Of a DNA stretch of 17,935 bases, positions 6,765 through 14,715 are shown piece after piece (within the stretch, counting starts at the first letter, position 1; each line of letters begins with the position of its first letter). The DNA lies in NCBI GenBank assembly GCA_045614505.1, contig JAZLDA010000068.1, positions 1 through 17,935 of the forward strand, written 5' to 3'. Both the position numbers and the translations under genes were made by a program. The stretch is from SIG607 sp045614505 (GTDB lineage Bacteria > Bacillota > Clostridia > Oscillospirales > Acutalibacteraceae). The notes under the pieces were generated by a model. It saw nothing but the letters and a program-made list of their open reading frames with translations. It was not told where the DNA came from and ran no database searches.

Positions 6765-8776
6765 AAATAACAGTTGCTAAAACCGCAGGCTTTTGCTTCG
6801 GTGTAAACAGAGCTGTGAGTATGGTGGAAGAACTTGCAGAGCAGGGTGATAAGGTCTGCACACTGGGTCCCATTATACATAATGAACAGCTTGTCAGCGA
6901 ACTTAAAGAAAAGGGCGTTCGGGTGATTAATTCGCCAAGCGAAGCCGGAAAGGACGACACCCTTGTTATCCGTTCTCACGGTGTTCCTGCCTCAGTTTTT
7001 AAAGAAGCACAGGAAACGGGAGCGCGGGTGGTGGATGCTACCTGTCCCTTTGTTGCCAAAATTCACGGTATAGTGAAAAAGGCGGCAGAGGCAAATCATA
7101 TCATTTTAATTGCGGGAGACCCCACTCATCACGAGGTTGTGGGAATTTGCGGAAATGCGGGAAATGCTCCTACTTATGTCTTTTCGGATGCGAAAGAACT
7201 TATAAAAATACTGGAACAGCATCCTGAATTTGTAAATAAAAGCATAACTGCGGTATCGCAGACTACATTTAATGCAGAAATTTGGGCTAAATGTCAAAAA
7301 ATTTTAAAAAAAGGGTGTACAAATGCTTTTGTTTTTGATACAATATGTAATGCGACTGCGATGCGTCAGCAAGAGGCAGACTGTTTATCGAGAAAAAATG
7401 ATTGTATGATCGTAATCGGGGGACAGCACAGCTCAAACACTGCAAAGCTGTATGATGTTTGCTCTGCTAATTGTCGGCAAACCTATTTCGTTTCCACCGC
7501 CGCTGATTTAAAGGATGAGTGGTATATGGATAAGGAAAACATCGGAGTTGTCGCCGGAGCATCTACGCCGGCGCATATCATTAAGGAGGTTATTAAAACC
7601 ATGTCGGAAAATTTGCAATCGGTTGAACAGGTAGAAGAGGCTGTTCAGAAAAGCTTTGAGGAAATGACTGATGAAGAAGCATTCGAGGCATCCCTCAGCG
7701 CATTGACCGGAGACCAGAAGGTTACCGGAACTGTTCTTGCAGTAAGCGAGAACGAGATTCAGGTGGACATCGGCAGAGGACTTGCCGGTTACATCTCTAA
7801 GGAGGAGTACTCCGCAGACGCAAACGCTGATATCTTAAAGGAAGTAAGCGTTGGAGACACTATGAATCTTATCATTATGCGCACAAATGATCAGGAAGGA
7901 ACCGTAATGCTCTCCAAGCGTCGTTTCGATGCTATTGCCGGTTGGGACAATATTGTTGCAGCCAAAGACAGCGGTGAGATTCTTACCGGTGTCGTTAAAG
8001 ATATCATTAAGGGCGGCGTAACCGTTTATTCAAACGGTATCCGCGTGTTCATTCCTGCTTCTCAGGCAACCCTTTCCAGAAATGAATCTCTTGAAGACTT
8101 AAAGGGTCAGGAAGTTCGCTTCAGAATTATTGAAATCGGCCGCGGCAGAAGAGCCGTTGGTTCCATCCGCAGTGTACTTAGAGAAGAAAGAAAAGCCGCA
8201 GCTACCGAACTTTGGGAAAACATTGCAGTAGGCGAGCGCTTCACCGGTAAAGTTAAGTCCCTTACCAGCTACGGCGCATTCGTTGACCTTGGCGGTGTAG
8301 ACGGAATGGTACACATTTCCGAGCTTTCTTGGCAGAGAATCAAGAATCCCAGCGAGGTTGTTTTAGTAGGTGACGAGGTTGAGGTTTATGTTAAGGCTAT
8401 CGACACCGAAAAGAAGAAGATTTCCTTAGGCTACAAGAAGCCCGAAGAAAATCCGTGGGTAATTTTCGAGAAGAATTTTGCAGTTGATGATACCGTTAAG
8501 GCTACTATTGTTAGTATGACCACCTACGGTGCATTCGCCCGCATTATCCCCGGAATTGACGGTCTTATCCACATTTCTCAAATAGCCAATAAGCACATTG
8601 CTAAGCCTCAGGACGAGCTGACAGTTGGTCAGGAGGTTGAGGCAAAGATTATTGCTGTTGACTTTGAGAAAAAGCGTGTTAGCCTTTCTATCCGTGCTCT
8701 TCTCCCCGAAGAGGAAGCCGCTCCTGCTGAAGAAGCAGAAGTTGCAGAAGCTCCTGTAGAAGAAGCAGCAGAATAA
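6761..8776 (+). CDS. ispH: IspH / ribosomal protein S1 fusion
   Basis: A 671-residue fusion. Residues 1-280 are IspH, the [4Fe-4S] enzyme that reduces HMBPP to IPP and DMAPP in the MEP pathway: cluster cysteines C12 (AGFCFGV), C95 (DATCPF) and C196 (TICNAT), and THHEV with catalytic Glu125. Residues about 281-671 are S1-like: four S1/OB domains near 318-386, 404-470, 490-560 and 576-646, the last two being the best (GAFVDLGGVDGMVHISEL; TTYGAFARIIPGIDGLIHIS), then an acidic Glu/Ala tail. This fusion is known in Clostridia. I choose TTG at 6761, which overlaps the plsC stop: GGGAG lies 8 bases upstream and the protein then opens LKITVAKTAGFCFG; the GTG at 6746 has no ribosome-binding site. An internal start at 7601 may produce free S1. 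Confidence 0.95.
   Translation: MKITVAKTAGFCFGVNRAVSMVEELAEQGDKVCTLGPIIHNEQLVSELKEKGVRVINSPSEAGKDDTLVIRSHGVPASVFKEAQETGARVVDATCPFVAKIHGIVKKAAEANHIILIAGDPTHHEVVGICGNAGNAPTYVFSDAKELIKILEQHPEFVNKSITAVSQTTFNAEIWAKCQKILKKGCTNAFVFDTICNATAMRQQEADCLSRKNDCMIVIGGQHSSNTAKLYDVCSANCRQTYFVSTAADLKDEWYMDKENIGVVAGASTPAHIIKEVIKTMSENLQSVEQVEEAVQKSFEEMTDEEAFEASLSALTGDQKVTGTVLAVSENEIQVDIGRGLAGYISKEEYSADANADILKEVSVGDTMNLIIMRTNDQEGTVMLSKRRFDAIAGWDNIVAAKDSGEILTGVVKDIIKGGVTVYSNGIRVFIPASQATLSRNESLEDLKGQEVRFRIIEIGRGRRAVGSIRSVLREERKAAATELWENIAVGERFTGKVKSLTSYGAFVDLGGVDGMVHISELSWQRIKNPSEVVLVGDEVEVYVKAIDTEKKKISLGYKKPEENPWVIFEKNFAVDDTVKATIVSMTTYGAFARIIPGIDGLIHISQIANKHIAKPQDELTVGQEVEAKIIAVDFEKKRVSLSIRALLPEEEAAPAEEAEVAEAPVEEAAE
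7583..7603 (+). promoter_or_regulatory. Candidate internal ribosome-binding site and ATG for free S1
   Basis: AAGGAGGT (7583-7590), a full Shine-Dalgarno match, is followed 10 bases later by an in-frame ATG at 7601, exactly where IspH homology ends and the S1 part begins (MSENLQSVEQ). It is the strongest Shine-Dalgarno match I noticed in the window. Internal initiation would give a 391-residue S1-like protein. The motif also encodes KEV in an IspH C-terminal helix, so chance is possible. Confidence 0.5.
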
Positions 8777-8789
8777 TTTGCTTAAAACA

Positions 8790-8830
8790 AAAATCCGAAC
8801 GGAAATTTTCCGTTCGGATTTTATTTTATT
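8790..8830. terminator. Bidirectional rho-independent terminator
   Basis: AATCCGAACGGAAA (8792-8805) pairs with TTTCCGTTCGGATT (8807-8820), giving a stem of about 13 bp with a tight A/T loop. A T-rich tract follows on the plus strand (8819-8830), and an A-rich tract precedes it, which is T-rich on the minus strand. It lies between the convergent ispH-rpsA and yhaN genes and can end both transcripts. Confidence 0.92.
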
Positions 8831-11180
8831 TAAGGGTTATGAATGGGTGATTTTCGGTGAACAGCTTATGGCAGGTAAAAATAAGGGTCTGGCTGTCTTT
8901 TGAATATTCCTTTAAAAACTCCATAGCTCGCAGAGCCCGCTGGTCGTCGTAACGGTCAAAGGGGTCATCAAGGATAAGGGGGAGCTTTTCTCCGTCGTTT
9001 GACAGTAGCTCGCTGACGGTCAGTCTCAGGGCGAAATATGCCTGGTCAATGGTGCCGTCGGAGAGGGTTTGCCAATCGTTAGAGCCGAACACTTCTTTTT
9101 CCTCTACCGAAATATTAAAGCTTTTTGAAATGCTTACAGAGGAGTATTTTCCTTTTGTAAGCCCCGAGAAAATATCGCTTGTGCGGTCGCTCAGCACTGA
9201 GCCAAAGGTCTCTCTCACCTTGTTAAAGGCTTCACTCAAGGTGTCATAAGCAATGTCTACACTATCAACGAAGCTAAGTTCCTTTGCAATAATTCTCTCG
9301 AGTTCTGCGATTTCGTGCTCCAGCTCGGTGGGGTGCTTTGAAAAACGGAAGTCGTTTCTTGCGGCTGCCGTATCGTCTGCAATGGTTTGCTGAAGAGCTT
9401 CGTATTCCTTTTTCTTGAAGATGAGGCGCTCGTTAAGGTCGTCAAGGTCGCCTACCGAAATTGCGCCCTCGGGGATTACCGAAAGCTCCTTGTCGGCTTC
9501 CTCGGGACTTATACCGTCTAAATCCTTTTTAAGTATTGCAATGCGAACTTCAAGATTTTCCTTCTTCTGAAGATTGGTTTTATGGGAATAAAGGATAATT
9601 TCCATTCCCTTAGGAGAAAATTCCTTTTGTTTTGAGGTAGCGAAAACGCAAAGCGCTTCTTCAATTTTTTTGATACGGGAAAGGAGAGTGCTAAGTTCTT
9701 CATTGCTCTCTTTAAACTGTTCGTATTTTGAAGTGAAGCTTTCTCCTGCACTAATCTCCTTTTGCTTTGCAACGGCCTCTTTAGCGGTAAGCTCATTTAT
9801 AATGTTGCTAAGCTCAACGCACTCGCTCTGCTTATCATTAAGTACCGCGCGTGCATAGGCTTCCTCGCGCTCCAGCTCTTCGGGGTTCACTTGCCTCTTT
9901 TTGCGAAGAGCAAAGGTAAGGATAAGAAATATTGCCGTAAGGCAGGCGCCGCCAATAAAAAGAATTTCCTTAAACGGCTCTACTATAAATGAAGCGGCGC
10001 AAATTAGCAGGGAAACAATTGCTAATAAAAGCAGTATAGGTCTGATTCTAGGTTTTTCCATTTTTGCGGCAAGCGCCTCTTTAGAAAGCCTGTCGGCTGT
10101 TTGCTCCAGCTCCTTTATTTCGGTGTTCAATAAATCAAGCTTCGATTTATTATTTCTTAAAGTTTTGCCGATTTCCTCTGATGACTCAGCCATATCAAGC
10201 TGACGCTTCAGCTCTTCTACCTCTGTATTAAGCCTTTCGGTGCGTTCTTTAAGAGCAGGAAGGTTTTCGCTGAGCAGTTTATATTCATTGAGCCTATTTT
10301 CGGCTTCTCCTACTGCAGACACCGTGATTAAATCACCGTCTTCGGTAAGCAGTTTTTTGTTAATGGAAGCTAAAGCTGTGGCGGCATCGCAATATTCTTT
10401 GAGTTTAGCATATCTTTTTCCGCCCTCAGCCGCCTTAATGTGGGCGGTGAGCCTGTCGATTTCGGTCTGAATTGAAGCAAGGCGCGCGCGCTCGTTATTG
10501 AGACGCAGGTCACATTCTTTTCTTTCCTGCTCGGTGCGCTTTGTCTTTTCAAGCTGGCTTTTAAGCTCATTTAAGGTTTCAGTGTCCTTAAAAATTTTAC
10601 CGCCTCTGCCTGTTTTGGTAATGAGCGCGGTTTTTGCTTTTTCCAGTCGGGAGAGGATATCCTCGGCGGAGAATTCCTCGCTTCCCGTTCCCGCAAGATT
10701 AGAAAGGCGAGAATTCAGTTCACCCTCGGCAGAGCCGTTTTTGGCAAGTGCGCCGTGCTCACTTAAAAATACCGTGCGGTCTGCGGCTTCAAGGGTAAGT
10801 CCTAAAAACCTTTTGCCTAAATCCTCTTTGCCGGTAAAGGTTTCTCTTTCTCCGCTTGAAAGGTCGGTAACGGCAATTTTATCGGTGGAGTTGCTTGCCT
10901 TAAAAATACGCTCAATGCGGTATTTTTTGCCGCCGCTTTCAAAGTCGATACTGCCTGCCATGGGCTTATCGTTTCTGGGGGCATATTTTTTTCTGGGGTT
11001 TTTATAAAGCTCCTCGGAGCTTTTTCCCGCAGTTCCGTAAAACATCATACGGATAAAGGTCATCAGGGTGGTTTTGCCGTCTTCGTTTTCACCGTATATA
11101 AGGTTGAGTCCGTCGGTGAAATCAAACCTTTTGTCTTCAAATTTTCCGAAAGCGGAAATATAAACCGAATTAATCTTCAC
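8826..11180 (-). CDS. yhaN: YhaN-type AAA/SMC-like ATPase with two membrane segments
   Basis: A 784-residue ATPase of the Rad50/SbcC/YhaN kind. The N-terminus has the Walker A variant GENEDGKTT (residues 30-38); long heptad-like coiled coils fill about 175-375 and 430-660; between them a hydrophobic block (about 381-400 and 405-425, PILLLLAIVSLLICAASFIV then a second helix) forms two membrane segments, as in Bacillus YhaN. The C-terminus carries the ABC-like signature TLSDGTIDQAYFALRL (about 705-720) and Walker B LILDDPFDRYDD (about 735-746). GTG at 11180 is the start: GAGGTGAG precedes it at good spacing. The gene overlaps the end of yhaO by 11 bp, so the two are coupled and probably form an SbcCD-like nuclease complex, here membrane-anchored. 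The cellular substrate is not established. Confidence 0.88.
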   Translation of the reverse strand: MKINSVYISAFGKFEDKRFDFTDGLNLIYGENEDGKTTLMTFIRMMFYGTAGKSSEELYKNPRKKYAPRNDKPMAGSIDFESGGKKYRIERIFKASNSTDKIAVTDLSSGERETFTGKEDLGKRFLGLTLEAADRTVFLSEHGALAKNGSAEGELNSRLSNLAGTGSEEFSAEDILSRLEKAKTALITKTGRGGKIFKDTETLNELKSQLEKTKRTEQERKECDLRLNNERARLASIQTEIDRLTAHIKAAEGGKRYAKLKEYCDAATALASINKKLLTEDGDLITVSAVGEAENRLNEYKLLSENLPALKERTERLNTEVEELKRQLDMAESSEEIGKTLRNNKSKLDLLNTEIKELEQTADRLSKEALAAKMEKPRIRPILLLLAIVSLLICAASFIVEPFKEILFIGGACLTAIFLILTFALRKKRQVNPEELEREEAYARAVLNDKQSECVELSNIINELTAKEAVAKQKEISAGESFTSKYEQFKESNEELSTLLSRIKKIEEALCVFATSKQKEFSPKGMEIILYSHKTNLQKKENLEVRIAILKKDLDGISPEEADKELSVIPEGAISVGDLDDLNERLIFKKKEYEALQQTIADDTAAARNDFRFSKHPTELEHEIAELERIIAKELSFVDSVDIAYDTLSEAFNKVRETFGSVLSDRTSDIFSGLTKGKYSSVSISKSFNISVEEKEVFGSNDWQTLSDGTIDQAYFALRLTVSELLSNDGEKLPLILDDPFDRYDDQRALRAMEFLKEYSKDSQTLIFTCHKLFTENHPFITLK

Positions 11181-12291
11181 TAAGACTCACCTCTTCTCCA
11201 AAAGCACGCAATCCTATTTCAAGGGCGTTTTTATATTTTTCTTTGTCTTTTTCCTCTGCCGCTTCTATTTTTTCTAACATCATTGCGGCAAAATATCCTT
11301 TAAGGGTCTTTTCGCTTGCAAGGGCAACCGCGTCGACTCCCGCCCTTGTCTTATCCTTTATTTTAAGGAATGAAACCGAGGGGGAAAGTCGGGCGAGAAT
11401 TTCATCCTTGTCTATTCCTATTTCACTTTCTCTTGTTCCCACAAGGGTTATTCTGTAATAGTGGGCGCCGTAATTAGTGCCTGTAGCTGTTATGGCAGCT
11501 CTCACAGCCTCGGTTATATCGCTCACATTGGTGATGTCAACATCTATTCTGTGGTGGATTCTTTTTGCTGTGGGCAGAAATTCAAGGTTTATATTTCCCT
11601 TGCTGATTTCGCCCATATAAACACCTTTTTCGCCGCTTTCATCAAAACCCTGTCCCTCAGGACAGCCGCAATAGGCAAGGGCGGTGGTACCGACATACTG
11701 AATTTGACTGCGGGTATGAACATGTCCCATTGCAATATAGTCCATTCCGCTGTGTTTGACAAATTCAGGTGTAACAGGACGGTATGTTCCCGAAAGGTCT
11801 GAGCGTGTCTCACCGTGAAGCACGCAGAGATTAAGATAATCGTCATTAGGCGCAGTCAGAGAAAACCGCGCTTTGCCCTCGTTATATACTCCGTCAAAGG
11901 ATGAGCCGTAGACACGGCAACGAATGTCATCAAAGGTTATAAAGGAATCCTCTTTGGGCAGAACAAAAACATTGTCCGGAAGCGTTCTCAGTGCAAATGG
12001 GGAGTCGGCAGTCAACGGGTCGTGATTACCAAGAGCAATTACGGCGCGGGTATGACTGAGTCGGGATAGGGCATTAAAGACTCCGTCCTCAAGGGCAGGG
12101 TCAATGTGGTTGCTCTCCAGCAAATCTCCCGCAATAAGCAGTAAATCAACGGTGTTTTCCTCGCACAGAGAAATGATTTTTTCAAAGGTAAGAAGAGTTT
12201 CATACCGTCTCTCAGCGGCGTGAGCTCCAAGGTATGAGCATTCGGCACCGATGTGTAAATCGGCAGTATGCAGAATACGTACAGTGTTCAT
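11170..12291 (-). CDS. yhaO: YhaO-type metallophosphoesterase (SbcD-like DNA repair nuclease)
   Basis: A 373-residue calcineurin-like phosphoesterase related to SbcD/Mre11 and Bacillus YhaO. Metal-binding motifs appear in the usual order: DLH (residues 11-13, HTADLHIG), GD (AGDLLE, Asp56), GNHD (88-91), then VLHGE and GHVHT. The C-terminal third (about 250-373) is the divergent capping and partner-binding region. I place the start at ATG 12291 and not at an upstream in-frame codon (12357), because AGGAG lies 10 bases before it, the promoter maps between the two, and the protein then opens MNTVRILHTADLHIG. It is the first gene of a two-gene minus-strand operon with yhaN. Nuclease activity is inferred from the motifs; end-processing of DNA is the likely role. 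Confidence 0.92.
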   Translation of the reverse strand: MNTVRILHTADLHIGAECSYLGAHAAERRYETLLTFEKIISLCEENTVDLLLIAGDLLESNHIDPALEDGVFNALSRLSHTRAVIALGNHDPLTADSPFALRTLPDNVFVLPKEDSFITFDDIRCRVYGSSFDGVYNEGKARFSLTAPNDDYLNLCVLHGETRSDLSGTYRPVTPEFVKHSGMDYIAMGHVHTRSQIQYVGTTALAYCGCPEGQGFDESGEKGVYMGEISKGNINLEFLPTAKRIHHRIDVDITNVSDITEAVRAAITATGTNYGAHYYRITLVGTRESEIGIDKDEILARLSPSVSFLKIKDKTRAGVDAVALASEKTLKGYFAAMMLEKIEAAEEKDKEKYKNALEIGLRAFGEEVSLSED

Positions 12292-12328
12292 GGCATATTT
12301 ACTCCTGTTTTGTCGAATATATAATATT

Positions 12329-12357
12329 ATTATACTATCTTTATCTATTAAAGGCAA
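12329..12357 (-). promoter_or_regulatory. Sigma-A-type promoter for yhaO-yhaN
   Basis: On the minus strand TTGCCT (plus coordinates 12352-12357) is followed after 17 bases by a perfect TATAAT (12329-12334). Transcription should begin near 12322, leaving about 30 bases of leader with the yhaO ribosome-binding site. Confidence 0.75.
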
Positions 12358-12391
12358 TATGGTAATTTTTTTGTTTGTGCCGTATTGCCTT
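12351..12391. repeat. Inverted repeat between divergent promoters
   Basis: AAGGCAATATGG (12351-12362) and CCGTATTGCCTT (12380-12391) are inverted copies matching at 11 of 12 positions, separated by a T-rich 17-base spacer. Each arm contains the -35 hexamer of one of the two divergent promoters. It may be a shared operator or simply the mirrored -35 regions. Confidence 0.7.
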
Positions 12392-12413
12392 ATTGAGAAA
12401 AATATTGTATAAT
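12385..12413 (+). promoter_or_regulatory. Sigma-A-type promoter for the DUF951-prfA operon
   Basis: TTGCCT (12385-12390), 17 bases, then a perfect TATAAT (12408-12413). Transcription should begin near 12420, about 24 bases before the DUF951 start. The elements are the same as in the opposing promoter. Confidence 0.78.
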
Positions 12414-12443
12414 AATATGGAATATATTGTATGGAGGCGTACT

Positions 12444-12632
12444 ATGGATGTAAGGCTTAATGATATCTTACAGATGAAAAAGAAGCACCCCTGCGGCTGT
12501 GATAAGTTTTTGGTGCTGAGAATCGGTATGGACTTCCGTATAAGATGCACACAGTGCGGCAGAGAGGTAATGCTGCCGAGAGTCTCCTGTGAAAAAAATA
12601 TTAAAAAAATAATTCGTGAGGAAGAAAATTAA
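12444..12632 (+). CDS. DUF951 family small protein
   Basis: A 62-residue protein of the DUF951 family (Bacillus YyzM-like), widespread in Firmicutes and of unknown function. The conserved pattern is clear: KKHPCGCDKFLVLRIGMDFR, then CTQCGREVMLPR; the two Cys pairs (CGC and CTQC) suggest a small zinc-ribbon-like fold, and the basic character would suit nucleic-acid binding, though that is inference. The start is ATG 12444, with GGAGG at 12433-12437; longer in-frame forms beginning at 12375 would run through the promoter. It is the leader gene of the prfA operon and its TAA overlaps the prfA ATG by one base (TAATG), so translation is likely coupled. Confidence 0.9.
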   Translation: MDVRLNDILQMKKKHPCGCDKFLVLRIGMDFRIRCTQCGREVMLPRVSCEKNIKKIIREEEN

Positions 12633-13708
12633 TGTTTGAAAAGTTAGAATCTGCCGAGCAGAGATATGAAGAAATCGGTATGCAGCTTACTCGCCCCGAA
12701 ATTATAAATGACAGCGCGCAGTATACAAAGCTTAGCAAGGAATACAGCAGTATGACTCCCATAATCGAAAAGTACAGGGAGTACCGTAATGCGGTAAACA
12801 GCGAAAAGGAAGCAAGAGAGCTGCTTGATGCAGGCGGTCTTGATAAAGACTTTAAAGAGCTTGTAGAAGAAGAGCTTAAGGAATCACAGGAAAATGTAAG
12901 AGTATTTTCAGATGAACTTAAAATTCTGCTTCTGCCAAAAGACCCCAATGACGATAAAAACGTAATCGTTGAAATCAGAGCAGGTGCAGGCGGTGAGGAA
13001 TCGGCGCTTTTTGCAGGCTCTCTTTACAGAATGTATACTATGTATGCCGAGAAAAAAGGCTGGAATATTGAGGTTATCAATGAAAACGAGACCGAGCTTG
13101 GCGGCTATAAGGAAATTTCCTTTAGTATTGACGGTGCAGGAGCTTATTCGCGTATGAAATACGAAAGCGGTGTTCACCGTGTTCAGCGTGTGCCCGATAC
13201 CGAAACGCAAGGAAGAATTCACACCTCCACCACTACCGTTGCAGTGCTTCCCGAAGCTGAAGAGGTGGAATTTGAGCTTGACCCAAAGGATTTAAAAATT
13301 GATACCTTCCGTAGTAGCGGTGCAGGCGGTCAGCATATTAATAAGACCTCTTCTGCTATTCGTGTTACACATCTTCCCAGCGGTATGGTTGTTGAGTGTC
13401 AGGATGAAAGAAGCCAGCACAAAAACAAGGATAAAGCATTAAAGGTTCTGCGCGCCCGCCTTTTTGAACAGGCACAGCGTGAGCAGGATGAGGCAATTGC
13501 TTCCGACAGAAAATCACAGGTTGGAACGGGAGACAGAAGTGAAAGAATCAGAACCTACAACTTCCCTCAGGGCAGAGTTACCGACCACAGAATCGGACTC
13601 ACTCTTTATAAAATAGAGCAGATAATGAACGGCGATATTGATGAAGTTGTAGATGCGCTTATTACTTATTACAGAGCAGAAATGCTTAAGAATGAGGAAC
13701 AGAGCTAA
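12632..13708 (+). CDS. prfA: Peptide chain release factor 1
   Basis: RF1 recognises UAA and UAG stop codons and triggers peptide release. The 358-residue length and order of parts are standard: N-terminal coiled-coil domain 1 (MFEKLESAEQRYEE), domain 2 with the PxT stop-codon tripeptide as PDT in RVPDTETQGRIHTS, and the catalytic GGQ in SSGAGGQHINKTSSAIR. The PxT rather than SPF tripeptide separates it from RF2. The start overlaps the DUF951 stop by one base with GAGGAAG upstream; the stop overlaps the next ATG by one base. The gene prmC, which methylates the GGQ glutamine and is often adjacent to prfA, is not in this operon. Confidence 0.97.
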   Translation: MFEKLESAEQRYEEIGMQLTRPEIINDSAQYTKLSKEYSSMTPIIEKYREYRNAVNSEKEARELLDAGGLDKDFKELVEEELKESQENVRVFSDELKILLLPKDPNDDKNVIVEIRAGAGGEESALFAGSLYRMYTMYAEKKGWNIEVINENETELGGYKEISFSIDGAGAYSRMKYESGVHRVQRVPDTETQGRIHTSTTTVAVLPEAEEVEFELDPKDLKIDTFRSSGAGGQHINKTSSAIRVTHLPSGMVVECQDERSQHKNKDKALKVLRARLFEQAQREQDEAIASDRKSQVGTGDRSERIRTYNFPQGRVTDHRIGLTLYKIEQIMNGDIDEVVDALITYYRAEMLKNEEQS

Positions 13709-14715
13709 TGGAAACAAAAAGGCTTAACCTTGACGAAAACGGCATAAAAACAGCCGCCGGTATACTGAAAAACGGCGGCGTTGTGGCTATTCCCACCGAA
13801 ACGGTTTACGGCCTTGCGGCTTCAGCACTTGACAGTGATGCTATTAAGGCGGTTTTTACCGCTAAAGGCAGACCTCAGGACAATCCCCTTATAGTTCATA
13901 TCGACAGTATAGAAATGCTGGAACGTGTCGCAACTGATATCCCCCAAAAAGCCTATGCTTGCGCTTCCCGCTTCTGGCCCGGCCCTCTCACAATGGTGCT
14001 TCATAGCAAGGGATATGTTTGTAAAGAGGTTTCTGCAGGGCTTAATACAGTGGCAGTAAGAATGCCCGCACATAAAACCGCAAGGGATATTATATCGGCT
14101 GCAGGAATTCCTCTTGCCGCCCCCTCTGCCAATATTTCGGGTTCGCCCAGTCCTACCTCTGCGCAGCATGTTTTAGACGACCTTGACGGCAAAATTGATG
14201 CGGTTGTAATGGGCGAAGACTCTCGGGTGGGTGTTGAATCCACAGTAATCAGTGTAAATGAAACGGGTGCCAGACTTTTACGCCCCGGCGCTGTAACTCT
14301 GGAGGAGCTAAAAGAAATATTCCCCGAAATAGTTGTTGATAAAGCAATTCTTTCAGAACCGGAAAAGGACGAAAAGGTGGCTTCCCCCGGTATGAAGTAT
14401 AAACACTATGCGCCGAAAACAGAGCTTTTCTTGGTTGAGGGCAGTAGTGAAGACTATTGCGGTTTCGTTAATGATAAGGTTGCGGCGGCAGTCTGCTTTA
14501 AAGGGGAAGCAGAGTGTTTAAATGGTGAAACCTTTATTTACGGAGAAGAAAATGACCCCGACAGTATGGCGCATCGCCTTTTCTCAATTCTGCGAGAGCT
14601 TGATGAAAAGAAAATTGAAAAAGCCTATGTCCACGCCCCTGAAAAGACGGGTGTGGGACTTGCAGTATATAACAGACTTATACGCGCCTGCGCGTTTAAA
14701 GTGGTGAAATTATGA
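13708..14715 (+). CDS. Threonylcarbamoyl-AMP synthase, Sua5 type
   Basis: Makes threonylcarbamoyl-AMP from threonine, bicarbonate and ATP, the first step of t6A synthesis at tRNA position 37. Residues about 1-200 are the YrdC/TsaC domain: IPTETVYGLAASA, KGRPQDNPLIVHI, FWPGPLTMVL, VAVRMPAH, PLAAPSANISGSPSPT and GVESTVI are all present. A linker with SPGMKYKHYAPKTEL leads to the C-terminal Sua5 Rossmann-like domain, so this is the long (335-residue) Sua5 form rather than short TsaC. The gene overlaps prfA by one base and coaE by four (ATGA); ribosome-binding site GAGGA is at 13694-13698. Pairing with prfA joins two translation-fidelity functions in one operon. Confidence 0.95.
   Translation: METKRLNLDENGIKTAAGILKNGGVVAIPTETVYGLAASALDSDAIKAVFTAKGRPQDNPLIVHIDSIEMLERVATDIPQKAYACASRFWPGPLTMVLHSKGYVCKEVSAGLNTVAVRMPAHKTARDIISAAGIPLAAPSANISGSPSPTSAQHVLDDLDGKIDAVVMGEDSRVGVESTVISVNETGARLLRPGAVTLEELKEIFPEIVVDKAILSEPEKDEKVASPGMKYKHYAPKTELFLVEGSSEDYCGFVNDKVAAAVCFKGEAECLNGETFIYGEENDPDSMAHRLFSILRELDEKKIEKAYVHAPEKTGVGLAVYNRLIRACAFKVVKL

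Noticed and set aside
8701..8776. Repetitive Glu/Ala codons at the 3' end of the fusion gene, possibly a DNA repeat
   Set aside because: It is an acidic tail common in S1 proteins; the nucleotide sequence is not a regular tandem repeat.
10498..11007. 169-codon plus-strand ORF within yhaN
   Set aside because: Ser/Leu-rich shadow of the yhaN coding strand, where motifs are clear.
13187..13204. RF1 PxT tripeptide is PDT, a possible sign of altered stop-codon reading
   Set aside because: The middle residue varies among RF1 proteins (for example PAT, PVT, PET); GGQ and flanks are normal, and genes here use TAA, TGA and TAG ordinarily.
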